This document shows positions 47,999 through 58,453 of a stretch of 64,000 nt of DNA, piece after piece; position 1 is the stretch's first letter, and each line of letters starts with the position of its first letter. The translations under genes and the position numbers were made by a program. Under the pieces are notes generated by a model. That model saw only the letters and a list, made by a program, of their open reading frames with translations, made no database searches and had not been told where the DNA came from. This DNA is from DASQPR01 sp963727415 (GTDB taxonomy: Bacteria > Actinomycetota > Actinomycetes > Mycobacteriales > Micromonosporaceae). Where the stretch lies: the NCBI GenBank assembly GCA_963727415.1, contig CAVSGF010000003.1:1116001-1180000 (forward strand). Reading direction: 5' to 3'.

Positions 47999-48682
47999 AT
48001 GGTGCCCTTCGGACCGAGACGTCGTGACCGGCGCGAGCCCGCGCCGGTACCCGTGATCGGCCCATCATCGAGTCGCCAGCCATCCTGGCTGGTCGGCGCC
48101 GCGCTGGCCCTCATCGGACTCTTCGGGGCCGGCGCCGGACTAGGCCAGCTCACCGGCGGGCCGGTGCTGCCGTCGTTCGGGCTCGCCCATGCCGGTCCGG
48201 ACGGGCCCGCCGCCCGGGCACTGGCCCGGAGTACTCCCACAAAGATCCGGATCCGCTCCATCAGCGTCTACGCGCCGGTCACCCCGGTCGGCCTCGCCGC
48301 GGACGGCACGGTAAGCACGCCGCCGCTGGACGACAACAACCTCACCGGCTGGTACTCCGGCGGCCCGTCACCGGGGCAGCGCGGGCCGGCGATCATCGTG
48401 GGGCACGTGGATGGACCGAAAGGCAAGTCGGTCTTCTACAACCTGGGCAAGATGAAGCCCGGTGACAAGATCCAGGTGAACCTGGCCAATCATCGCGTGG
48501 CGATGTTCTCGGTGTACTCGGTCGAGGTCTACCCGAAGGGCAAGTTCCCGGGAGACCGGATATACGGCGACTACTCGCGGCCGGGCCTGCGGCTGATCAC
48601 CTGCGGTGGGAAATGGCTTGGCGAATCGCGGGGGTACGCGGACAACGTCGTGGTTTACGCGCAGCTGATTTCCCGGGGCTGA
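47999..48682 (+). CDS. Class F sortase
   Basis: 227 residues. N-terminal basic region and one membrane anchor (about 30-52). Sortase barrel with RIRSISVYAPVTPVGL, IIVGHVDGPKGKSVFY (catalytic His), and LRLITCGG (catalytic Cys). Attaches proteins to the cell envelope. Two bases from a gene whose product bears a GPHTG-type signal. Confidence 0.92.
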   Translation: MVPFGPRRRDRREPAPVPVIGPSSSRQPSWLVGAALALIGLFGAGAGLGQLTGGPVLPSFGLAHAGPDGPAARALARSTPTKIRIRSISVYAPVTPVGLAADGTVSTPPLDDNNLTGWYSGGPSPGQRGPAIIVGHVDGPKGKSVFYNLGKMKPGDKIQVNLANHRVAMFSVYSVEVYPKGKFPGDRIYGDYSRPGLRLITCGGKWLGESRGYADNVVVYAQLISRG

Positions 48683-48723
48683 ACTCCCCCGACGCTCCGG
48701 CCGGGTCATGCAAAGCTCAGGAC

Positions 48724-49251
48724 TCAGGCGGCGGCCGGCAGGTCGAGCCAGTCGGCCCACCGCGGATCCGCGGTCCGGTGGCCGAGCACGCGCCATGCCT
48801 GGCCCTTCGGCTGGGCCGGCAAGGCACGCAGCCGCCACCCCAGTTCGCCGGGCGTACGGTCACCCTTCCTGTGGTTGCACCGCGCACACGCGGCCACCAC
48901 GTTCTCCCAGGCATGCCGGCCGCCGCGGCTGCGGGGCATCACGTGATCGATGGTCTCGGCCGGACCGGCGCAATATGCACAACGCCCGCCGTCACGAGCA
49001 AAGATCGCGCGGCGGGACAGCCCCACATGCGTGCGGTACGGCACCCGGACGAACCGGTTCAGCCGCACCACGCTGGGCACGGGTAACACCTCCCGGGCAC
49101 TGTGCAGAATCCCGTCACCATCGGCGACGCAGACGGCTTTCGCGGTCAAGATCAGGATGGTCGCTCTTCGCACCGACACGACGCACAGCGGTTCGTAGGT
49201 TTGGTTCAAGACCAGGGCCGAACCGCCCATGGCGCGTCGTATGTCAGGCAT
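48724..49251 (-). CDS. HNH endonuclease
   Basis: 175 residues from ATG 49251 (GGGAAGG upstream). N-terminal ALVLNQTYEPLCVVSVRRA is typical of actinobacterial HNH proteins. The HNH/zinc core reads CAYC, IDHVMPRSRGGRHAWENVVA and CARCNHRKGDRTP. Biological role unknown; not obviously part of a restriction or defence locus here. Confidence 0.9.
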   Translation of the reverse strand: MPDIRRAMGGSALVLNQTYEPLCVVSVRRATILILTAKAVCVADGDGILHSAREVLPVPSVVRLNRFVRVPYRTHVGLSRRAIFARDGGRCAYCAGPAETIDHVMPRSRGGRHAWENVVAACARCNHRKGDRTPGELGWRLRALPAQPKGQAWRVLGHRTADPRWADWLDLPAAA

Positions 49252-49487
49252 CGCGGTACCTTCCCGCTGAACCACGGCGCCGGTCGGACCGGGGCTACCC
49301 ACCCGGCCAGCCGGTGAGTCCAGCCAGTTCGCCTCCACCATCCGTGCAACCATCGTCCCTGATTGATCCGGTGATTGCACCATCTTATTGCTCATCTTCC
49401 CCAACAATTGACCGTCGGCTCGACCGCACCGCCGCCGGATAGCGCGGCTCGCGTGAGAACGGACCCGCAGAACATCACCCGGCACCG

Positions 49488-50543
49488 ATGGAGTACGAAA
49501 TCAACGTGATCCTCGCGCCGTTGACCGTGGCGTTACAGCCGGTCAAGCCATCGGCCGCTCCGACCCCGGAGCCGTCGGACAGTTCCTCGCCGGACTGCCT
49601 GCGCAACAGCGACCTGTGCGCGTTCGTCTACCACCACACCCACAATTCCTGGCTGGCGTCCAGCAGCTACTACGTGCTGGTCAAGCCGCTGCAGATCATC
49701 CTCATCCTGATCATCGCCCTGGCGCTGCGGCTGATGGTCCACCGAGCCATCAACCAACTGGTCAAGCGCACCGCTGCGACGCCGCCGGAGAGCCGGGGCG
49801 GCCTGCTGCGCCTGCAGGATACGGTGTTCCGGGAGCGGCGGCGGCAGCGTGCCCAGGCGATCGGCTCGGTGCTGTCCAGCTTCTCGACCGCGACCATCTT
49901 CTCCATCGCCCTGCTCATGGTGCTGGCCCAACTCGGCATCGAGTTGGCGCCGCTGCTGGCCAGCGCCGGGATCGCCGGGCTGGCGCTCGGCTTCGGCGCT
50001 CAAACCCTGGTGAAGGACCTGATCGCCGGGCTGTTCATGCTGCTCGAAGACCAGTACGGCGTCGGCGACGTTGTTGATGTCGGCGAGGCCAGCGGAACCG
50101 TCGAGTCGGTCGGTCTGCGCACCACGTCGATCCGCGACGTTCGCGGCGTGCTCTGGCACATTCGCAACGGTGAGATCGTCCGGGTCGGCAACAAGAGCCA
50201 GGGCTGGGCCATGGTGGTACTGGACATGCCGATCGGCTTCGCCAGCGTTGAAAAGGCGACGGGCGTACTCCGGGCGGCGGCGCACGCGATGGCCGAAGAT
50301 GAGCAATGGCGAGGCGTCCTCAACGAGGCGCCGGCGATCCTCGGCGTCGAACAGATGACCGTCGATGGTGCCCTCATTCGGGTGACGGCCAAAACCTCGC
50401 CGGACTCGCAGCCGCGGGTCGCCCGTGAGCTGCGTACCCGCCTTGCTCACGCGCTGTCCGAGTCCGGGATCAGTGGCGCTATCTCGACGAATCGCATGTA
50501 CGTCCGGCCGCCCACGGCCGAAGGGCCAAGTTCTTCACCGTGA
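49488..50543 (+). CDS. MscS-family mechanosensitive channel
   Basis: 351 residues. N-terminal periplasmic stretch with two Cys, then transmembrane segments at about 60-80, 130-150 and pore helix SAGIAGLALGFGAQTLVKDL (about 160-179, Gly/Ala packing). Beta domain with DVVDVGEASGTVESVGLRTT and VWHIRNGEI-like RGVLWHIRNGEIVRVGN. C-terminal cytoplasmic cage. Releases solutes on osmotic downshock. Confidence 0.92.
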   Translation: MEYEINVILAPLTVALQPVKPSAAPTPEPSDSSSPDCLRNSDLCAFVYHHTHNSWLASSSYYVLVKPLQIILILIIALALRLMVHRAINQLVKRTAATPPESRGGLLRLQDTVFRERRRQRAQAIGSVLSSFSTATIFSIALLMVLAQLGIELAPLLASAGIAGLALGFGAQTLVKDLIAGLFMLLEDQYGVGDVVDVGEASGTVESVGLRTTSIRDVRGVLWHIRNGEIVRVGNKSQGWAMVVLDMPIGFASVEKATGVLRAAAHAMAEDEQWRGVLNEAPAILGVEQMTVDGALIRVTAKTSPDSQPRVARELRTRLAHALSESGISGAISTNRMYVRPPTAEGPSSSP

Positions 50544-50713
50544 ACCCTTTAAATGCCTGAGTTGCGTAGGTAGCCTCACCCGGACAGCTTTTGATATCGC
50601 GCGTGACGGTGGATTTCATATATCGTCCTTTCATTCAGTTACGTCGGACGATCGAATGACAACACGCTAGTCAGCCGGTAGATCGCCGCACCGATGCGCG
50701 AGGGGAGGTGGCT

Positions 50714-52135
50714 GTGTCCGAGCCGAGGCACGCCGCCAGCACCCGATCAGCGACCTTCGGTGAATTGCTCGCCCAGCGGGAGTTCGGTGCGCTGTTCGCG
50801 GCGAGCGCGATCTCATGGGTCGGCGACTACCTGGCGCGGGCCGCCGTTACCGCTCTGGTGTTCACAACCACCCGATCGGTGGTGCTGTCGGCCGCCGCCT
50901 TCGCGGTGGGCTACCTTCCCGGCCTGACCTGCGGCCCGCTCCTGGCCGCGATGGCCGAGCGGTACGCGAACCGGACCGTGCTGATCGTCTGCGACCTCGG
51001 GCGCGCAGTGCTGATCGCGCTGGTGGCCATCCCCGGCCTGCCTACGCCGGCCCTGCTGGGGCTGCTCTTCGCCACCACCCTGCTGAACCCACCGTTCGAC
51101 GCGTCCCGATCGTCACTATTACCGCGGATCCTGACCGGCGATCAGTATGTGGCGGGTGTATCACTGCAGACCACGACGAACAACATCGCCCAGGTCTGCG
51201 GCTACTTTGCCGGTGGCGCGATGGCACCATTCCATCCGCACATGGCAATCGTCCTGGACTCGCTGACATTCCTGGCCTCGGCTGCTTTGGTGTGGTACGG
51301 CATACGTCCGCGCGACCCGATCGTCGTCCGCGGCGCGGCCCGCAAATGCCTGTTGCGCGAAACCGCCGCCGGCTTCCGGCTGGTCGTCGGCAATCCCGTG
51401 CTCCGCGCAATCGCCGCCCTGGTACTCGGTTCGTGGTTGTTCGCGGTGGTACCCGAAGGACCTGGCCGCGGCTTGGGCCGCCGGCTCGGCCACACGGCCT
51501 CGGCGGCGGGCGTCGACCAGGCACTCATCATGGTCAGCGCCCCGATCGGCACGGTCGTCGGCGCCATCATGGTGGGCCGCGTGCTCGCGCCAGAGCGCCG
51601 GCGCGCACTGATCCGGCCGCTCGCGCTGCTGATCCCGATAGCGCTGATCCCCGCCCTCGCCGATCCGCCGGTAGCCGGAGTGGCGATCATGTCCGGCATC
51701 ACCGGCTTCGCCGTCGGCGGGCTCGTGCCTCCGGCCAACGGGCTGTTCGTGCAGGCGCTGCCCGGAGCGTTCCGGGCCAGGGCGTTCGGTGTCATGCAGT
51801 TTGGCCTGCAACTGGTCCAGGCCGCGGGCATCTTCGCCACCAGCGCCATCGCCGAGCGCCTCGACGTTCCGCGCGCGGTCGGCGTGTGGAGCTTGGGCGG
51901 CGCCGTGCTGCTGCTCGCGGTGGGTGTGTTGTGGCCCAGCGCGAACCAGGTCGACAACGCGATCGCGGCGGCCCGGGCGGAGAACGCTGCCGCCGATCCC
52001 GGCCGGCACGCCTCCCGCCCATCGCCGTATCCGCATCGCACCGCACCCCGCCAGCCGTTGCCGTCGTCCAGGTCTACGGCGCGTGCGGTCGGGCCGACGA
52101 CCGAGGGAGCCACGGCGCCGACGCTGGAGGGCTGA
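50714..52135 (+). CDS. MFS transporter
   Basis: 473 residues. The GTG at 50714 has GGGAGG six bases upstream; the in-frame GTG at 50708 overlaps that site. About twelve hydrophobic helices, with GELLAQREFGALFAASAISW and LNPPFDASRSSLLPRIL as seen in MFS exporters. A disordered Pro/Arg tail of about 60 residues follows the last helix. Substrate unknown. The 50590-50690 leader is AT-rich with a 7-bp inverted repeat (ATCGTCC/GGACGAT), a possible control site. Confidence 0.87.
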   Translation: MSEPRHAASTRSATFGELLAQREFGALFAASAISWVGDYLARAAVTALVFTTTRSVVLSAAAFAVGYLPGLTCGPLLAAMAERYANRTVLIVCDLGRAVLIALVAIPGLPTPALLGLLFATTLLNPPFDASRSSLLPRILTGDQYVAGVSLQTTTNNIAQVCGYFAGGAMAPFHPHMAIVLDSLTFLASAALVWYGIRPRDPIVVRGAARKCLLRETAAGFRLVVGNPVLRAIAALVLGSWLFAVVPEGPGRGLGRRLGHTASAAGVDQALIMVSAPIGTVVGAIMVGRVLAPERRRALIRPLALLIPIALIPALADPPVAGVAIMSGITGFAVGGLVPPANGLFVQALPGAFRARAFGVMQFGLQLVQAAGIFATSAIAERLDVPRAVGVWSLGGAVLLLAVGVLWPSANQVDNAIAAARAENAAADPGRHASRPSPYPHRTAPRQPLPSSRSTARAVGPTTEGATAPTLEG

Positions 52136-52154
52136 GCCGACGTTACGATGGCTC

Positions 52155-52535
52155 GTGACGTTCTTCGAGGAAGTTGGCGGCGAGCCCACATTCCGCAAAC
52201 TGGTTGACGAGTTCTACGCAGGTGTGGCGACCGATCCGATCTTGCGTCCGCTGTACCCGGAGGAGGATCTCGGCCCGGCCGCGGACCGGCTCCGGATGTT
52301 CCTGATCCAATACTGGGGTGGCCCGACCACCTACCAGCAGCAGCGCGGTCATCCCCGGCTCCGGCTGCGGCACGCGCCGTTCGTGATCGGACCGCGGCAG
52401 CGAGACGCCTGGCTCGGCCATATGCACGCTGCGGTGCGCAGCCTCGGCCTGCCGGATGCCCAATACACGATGCTTTGGGATTATCTGGAAAGGGCCGCCC
52501 ACTTTATGGTGAATCAGCTCGACGAAAAGGACTAA
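52155..52535 (+). CDS. Truncated haemoglobin, group II (GlbO type)
   Basis: 126 residues, GTG at 52155, 20 bp after the MFS gene. Globin features: FEEVGGEPTFRKLVDEFYAG, DPILRPLYPEEDLG, YWGGPTTYQQQRGHPRLRLR, proximal His in LRHAPFVIG, and group-II Trp in AWLGHM. Handles O2 or NO and redox chemistry; usually cytosolic. Confidence 0.94.
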   Translation: MTFFEEVGGEPTFRKLVDEFYAGVATDPILRPLYPEEDLGPAADRLRMFLIQYWGGPTTYQQQRGHPRLRLRHAPFVIGPRQRDAWLGHMHAAVRSLGLPDAQYTMLWDYLERAAHFMVNQLDEKD

Positions 52536-52719
52536 GAACCTGATTCATCGCATTTCGGCACGACACGACATCGTATCAGCTGGATCGTGTCTTCGACGGC
52601 TCCGAATCAGCGGCGCGACCCCCGCTTCACGTCCCAGCCGATCGACGCGACGAGGGGCCCGCGAATCCGTCGCAGACCCCTCGCCTCCGTCGTACCGCCG
52701 ACCGGCCGGCTGACGCCGC

Positions 52720-53244
52720 CTACAGGAGGCAGCCGTCGTCGTGCAACCAGTCGACGAAGCCGAGCGACACCGAAACGCCGCAATCGATCAACTCGTCCAG
52801 CAAGGCGTCGTGGGCACCCGCCGACAGTGGCACCTGGACCTCCGCGTAGATCGGCAGTTGCCCTCGCTCGGTCGGATCGCCAACATAGGCTTTGCAGAAC
52901 CGCCGCGAATGATTCCATTCGTTGACCACCCGATACGCCCGGTCGGCCCAGTCGGGTGGCACCGTCGAGTGTGGTCGCGCGCGCATGACGAGAATCTCGT
53001 CGGCCGGCCCTTCCAGCGCGATCAGCACCGCGTGTCGCTCCCACATGGCAAGGAGGCTGCCCTCCGTGTCCACGAGGTACCGGACATCAAGTCGATCCAA
53101 TGAATCGCGCAGGCGGTCCAGCGATACGCCCACCGCCTCCTCATCTACCAGACACTCACGAGTGGCGACCGCAGTGCCGCCAGTTCCTCTCACTAGGTCG
53201 GGCTCCACGTCGCCCGCAGTCTCGCGTCTCGGCCACCACAGCAT
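52720..53244 (-). CDS. YbjN-domain protein
   Basis: 174 residues from ATG 53244 (GAGGAG seven bases upstream; GTG at 53250 is too near). YbjN/secretion-chaperone-like fold: LDRLDVRYLVDTEGSLLAMW, VNEWNHSRRFCKAYV and AEVQVPLSAGAHDALLDELI. Function unclear, often linked to sensing or protein folding. Confidence 0.8.
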   Translation of the reverse strand: MLWWPRRETAGDVEPDLVRGTGGTAVATRECLVDEEAVGVSLDRLRDSLDRLDVRYLVDTEGSLLAMWERHAVLIALEGPADEILVMRARPHSTVPPDWADRAYRVVNEWNHSRRFCKAYVGDPTERGQLPIYAEVQVPLSAGAHDALLDELIDCGVSVSLGFVDWLHDDGCLL

Positions 53245-53385
53245 GGCCACGCTCCTCGTTTCCCCAGGCCCCGTACTACATTCACCACGCCGCCCGCCGG
53301 TAGCCCGCGCGGCACCGCCATCGAGAAAACGCGCGGCATGCCCGACCGGCTGGCGAGCCCCGACAACCCGCCCGCGAACGGATAG

Positions 53386-54093
53386 CTAACCGCGCGCACG
53401 CTCTCGATCACTGCGAGCGAACGAATTACTTCGTGTCGACACGTTACAGCCGCGACGGGGCGGGCAACAGGGTTGGCGAGAGGCGGTTTTGCGTCTCCCC
53501 CAGGCGACTCCGTAAGCTGCGGAAACACCTACCCAGGAAGAAATAGTCCGAATGCGGACCGGGTCCGAATCGTTGCCGAGGAACCCCATCCGCGTCACCG
53601 CCTGTACGAGTCGCTGCGACACCTCGATGCGTTCGCCGCCGTCATCGACAACGATCGGCACGTGATCCAGCAAGGCGTCCCTGACGGCGCGCTGGCCGAC
53701 GGCGCGGTCCCCTAGAGCGCCGGAAGCCACATCGCGCAGGGTCGCCTCCGCGGCGGTGGCAACGCGGCGGACCTCCGCGGTCGGGATCGACTCCCGGATC
53801 GTGCCCGCCGACGGCGGCAGCGCGCCACGCCACGCCGCATCGCGGACCGGCACGGCGGAAAGATCGCCGTCCCCACGGGCCAGCCACTCCGCCGCGCGCA
53901 CGGTCACATCGGTCGCCGTCGCGCCGGCCAGCACAGCGCCCGGTACGGTACGGGCAACCAGCACCCGCCACGGCAACGCGGCCCACAAGTCGAAGTGGCC
54001 CGGCCGGTCGGCTCGTACCCGGACCAGCGCGGCCGGATCCAGCCGCACCAGGCGGGCAAGGAACGCGCCGACGTCCGGGCTCAGCTCAGCCAT
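53386..54093 (-). CDS. Conserved hypothetical protein
   Basis: 235 residues from ATG 54093, overlapping the thioesterase gene by 13 nt. Starts MAELSPDVGAFLARLVRLDP; has LWAALPWRVLVARTV, ALLDHVPIVV, RLVQAVTRMGFLG and WVGVSAAYGVAWGRR. I know this pattern from actinobacterial proteins downstream of ettA and thioesterase genes. The last 40 residues are basic and look unconserved. Function unknown. Confidence 0.72.
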   Translation of the reverse strand: MAELSPDVGAFLARLVRLDPAALVRVRADRPGHFDLWAALPWRVLVARTVPGAVLAGATATDVTVRAAEWLARGDGDLSAVPVRDAAWRGALPPSAGTIRESIPTAEVRRVATAAEATLRDVASGALGDRAVGQRAVRDALLDHVPIVVDDGGERIEVSQRLVQAVTRMGFLGNDSDPVRIRTISSWVGVSAAYGVAWGRRKTASRQPCCPPRRGCNVSTRSNSFARSDRERARG

Positions 54094-54479
54094 GGCGCGA
54101 GGAATTCCCGTTCGGCGTCGGTCAGCCGGCGAGGACGCTGGGCAACGAGGTCGAACGGTACGCACACCGAACGCGCGCGGCTGGCCAGTACATCTCCGCT
54201 GAACAACTCGTAGCCGACGGTGAACCGGGACGGTCGCAACTCGTCGATCCACATTTCGATGCGCACCGCCCGCCCGTAGTCGACCGGCCTCAGGTAGTCC
54301 ACCTCGTGCCGGTAGATGACCACGCCCTCCTCCAGGGAGGTGAGCCCATGTTCGCGGGCACCGACGAACATCAGCGCGACCCGCGCCTCTTCGTAGAGTG
54401 TGAGCATCCGCGCATTGTTCACATGCCCGTAGACGTCCATGTCGGACCACCGGACCGGACAGTCGTAGACGTAGCGCAT
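54081..54479 (-). CDS. Acyl-CoA thioesterase (4HBT hotdog fold)
   Basis: 132 residues from ATG 54479. Signature WSDMDVYGHVNNARMLTLYE (catalytic Asp, HVNN) and EVDYLRPVDYGRAVRIE. Hydrolyses acyl-CoA thioesters. Second of two tandem, related hotdog genes. Confidence 0.9.
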   Translation of the reverse strand: MRYVYDCPVRWSDMDVYGHVNNARMLTLYEEARVALMFVGAREHGLTSLEEGVVIYRHEVDYLRPVDYGRAVRIEMWIDELRPSRFTVGYELFSGDVLASRARSVCVPFDLVAQRPRRLTDAEREFLAPWLS

Positions 54480-54490
54480 TGCACCGCCGC

Positions 54491-54889
54491 TCAGCTGAAC
54501 CGGGCCAGATACGCCCGCTCGTCGTCGCCGAGTGGCCTGGGCTTCTCGTCGTCGTAGGAGTACGCGACAAGCACGCACTCGCAGGTGGCGACGGGCTGGT
54601 CGCCGTCGTACATCTCCTGATGGAAGGTGAACGATGAGGTGCCGACGCCGCTGACGGTGGTATCCACCCGCAATGTCACGCCGGGCCGGTAGGTGGCCGG
54701 GTACCGGTAGTCGATCGCCAGCCTCGCCGCGATGTATCCGCGGTCGCCCTCGGCACCCGCCAGGCCCATCGGGCCGGCGGCCAGCAACTCCATTCGCGCG
54801 TCCTCGAAGTACGACAGGTAGCGCGCGTGGTTGACGTGGCCCATGGTGTCCGCGTCCGACCAGCGAGACCTGGGCGTCGTAGACGGCCC

Positions 54890-54897
<8 letters not shown>
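54491..54897 (-). CDS. Acyl-CoA thioesterase (4HBT), frameshifted near its start
   Basis: About 133 residues when mended. MGHVNHARYLSYFEDARMEL and AIDYRYPATYRPGV are hotdog motifs. The expected N-terminus RAVYDAQVS is in one frame and WSDADTMGHVNH in the next, with a +1 shift near 54864-54872. The start overlaps the ettA stop, as GTG at 54897 or a CTG at 54893. Confidence 0.8.
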
Positions 54898-56570
<1,673 letters not shown>

Positions 56571-56990
56571 GCGAACCTCACCGTCAAACTCTCGGGCACT
56601 TCCAGATCGTGGGTACCGGCTGGCATGCGGCGCTCGATCCGTCCGGCGCCGCGGGCAGTACCCGAACGGCAATCTTTCCTCATCGCGCGCCGAGGGCCCA
56701 AATCCGGCGCCATGTGCCGTCGCCGTCACACATTCGTCGCTTTGCTGTAGCGACCTCGTCGCGTTCCGGCCGGTACTCTATTTGGCGATCTTGACAATCC
56801 CCGACAATCTAGGCTGGACCCGGGCACGCAGGGCGCGCTGACCGCACCAACCGGGCACAATCATGTGGTTCATGCCGCTTTCGAGCACAAAAGCGAGTCA
56901 AGCTGGGTACATCAGATTTCGGCTCGCCGGGCGAGCCGGAGTAGAGTCGATCAGCTCACGTCGGGCAAATCCGGACGGACAGGTACGCGT
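56571..56990. other. Divergent promoter region, ettA and otsA
   Basis: 420 bp without a gene. Slightly AT-richer around 56760-56820 (CTATTTGGCGATCTTGACAATC), where promoters for both directions probably lie. No convincing operator or hairpin seen. Confidence 0.5.
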
Positions 56991-58453
56991 GTGACTGCCA
57001 AACGCCAGCACAATGACCAAGGAGTTCAGCAGGCTGAGGGCGGCGTTGCCCCAGGATCATCCAATTTCGTCGTGGTCGCCAACCGGCTGCCGGTCGACGA
57101 GGTGATAACCGAAACCGGGCGTACCTGGAGGCGTAGCCCGGGCGGTCTGGTAACCGCCATTCATCCGGTACTGGTGGAGCACCACGGTGCTTGGATCGGC
57201 TGGTCCGGCGGGCCGAGCCCGGACGGCTACGCCGAGATTGAATCGTTCGAGGCCGATGGTGTCGCGTTGCATGCCGTGCCGCTCACGTCCAATGAGATTG
57301 AGAGGTACTACGAGGGCTTCTCCAACGGCGCGCTGTGGCCGCTCTACCACGATGCCGTCGAGACACCTGTGTACCGCCGCAGTTGGTGGGACACGTACCT
57401 GAAGGTGAACCATCGGTTCGCCGACGCCGCCGCGGCCGTCGCCGCCCCCGGCGCCACCGTATGGGTCCAGGACTACCAGCTTCAACTGGTGCCGGCGATG
57501 CTGCGGGCCCAGCGCCCGGACCTGCGCATCGGCTTCTTCCTGCACATCCCGTTCCCGCCGGTCGAGCTGTTCATGCAGATCCCCCGCCGGGTAGAGATCT
57601 TGCGCGGGCTGCTCGGTGCCGACCTGGTCGGGCTTCCAGCGGCCGCTTGGGGCGCAGAACTTCCTGCGCTTGACCCGCCACCTGCTGGGCCTTCGCCCGC
57701 GCGGCAACGTCGTCGAGGTGGACGGGCGCGAGGTGTCCGCGGACGCCTTCCCGATCTCTATCGACGTCGGCGAGATCGAACGGCTGGCGGTCAGCCCGAT
57801 GGTGCGCGAGCGGGCCGCCGCCATCCGCGCGGAGCTGGGGAACCCGAAGACGATCATCCTCGGCGTCGACCGTCTCGACTACACCAAGGGCATCGAGAGC
57901 CGGATCAAGGCGTTCCGGGAACTGCTCGCCGAGGGCAAGCTGTCGGTGCCGGAAGCGGTCATGGTCCAGGTCGCCACCCCGAGCCGCGAGCGGGTCGAGC
58001 AGTACCGGACCCTGCGCGCAGAATGTGGAACGCGAAGTCGGCCGGATCAACGGCGACTTCGGCCGTGTCGGCGTGCCAGCGGTGCACTACCTGCACCAGT
58101 CGTACAGTCGAAGTGAGCTGGTAGCGATGTTCTGTGCCGCGGACGTCATGATGGTCACGCCCCTGCGTGACGGCATGAATCTGGTTGCGAAAGAATACGT
58201 GGCGGCTCGTGTTGACCTCGGAGGAGCGCTTGTGCTGTCGGAGTTCGCTGGCGCCGCTGGCGACCTGCGCCAAGCCTTCCTGGTCAACCCGTACGATCTT
58301 GACGGGGTCAAGGAGACGCTGTTGCACGCAATCAATGTCGACCCGGTCGACGCCAACCGCCGCATGCGCACGATGCGACGCCACCTTCGCGGCCACGACG
58401 TGTCCGGCTGGGCTGGCTCGTTCCTGGCCCGGCTCGCCGGACCCTCGACGTGA
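56991..58453 (+). CDS. otsA: Trehalose-6-phosphate synthase (two +1 frameshifts)
   Basis: About 486 residues when mended; GTG at 56991. GT20 enzyme making trehalose-6-P from UDP-glucose and glucose-6-P. Motifs: NFVVVANRLPVDE, RRSPGGLVTAIHPVL, GFFLHIPFPPVELF, ADLVG then FQRPLGAQNFLRL across the first shift (near 57630), GVDRLDYTKGIESRIKAFRE, then VEREVGRINGDFG after the second (near 58020), and TPLRDGMNLVAKEYVA. Its stop overlaps the next gene's GTG. Confidence 0.95.

Noticed and set aside
50815..52158. 447-codon plus-strand frame overlapping the MFS gene
   Set aside because: Arg/Pro-rich composition with no motif; the MFS frame explains the region.
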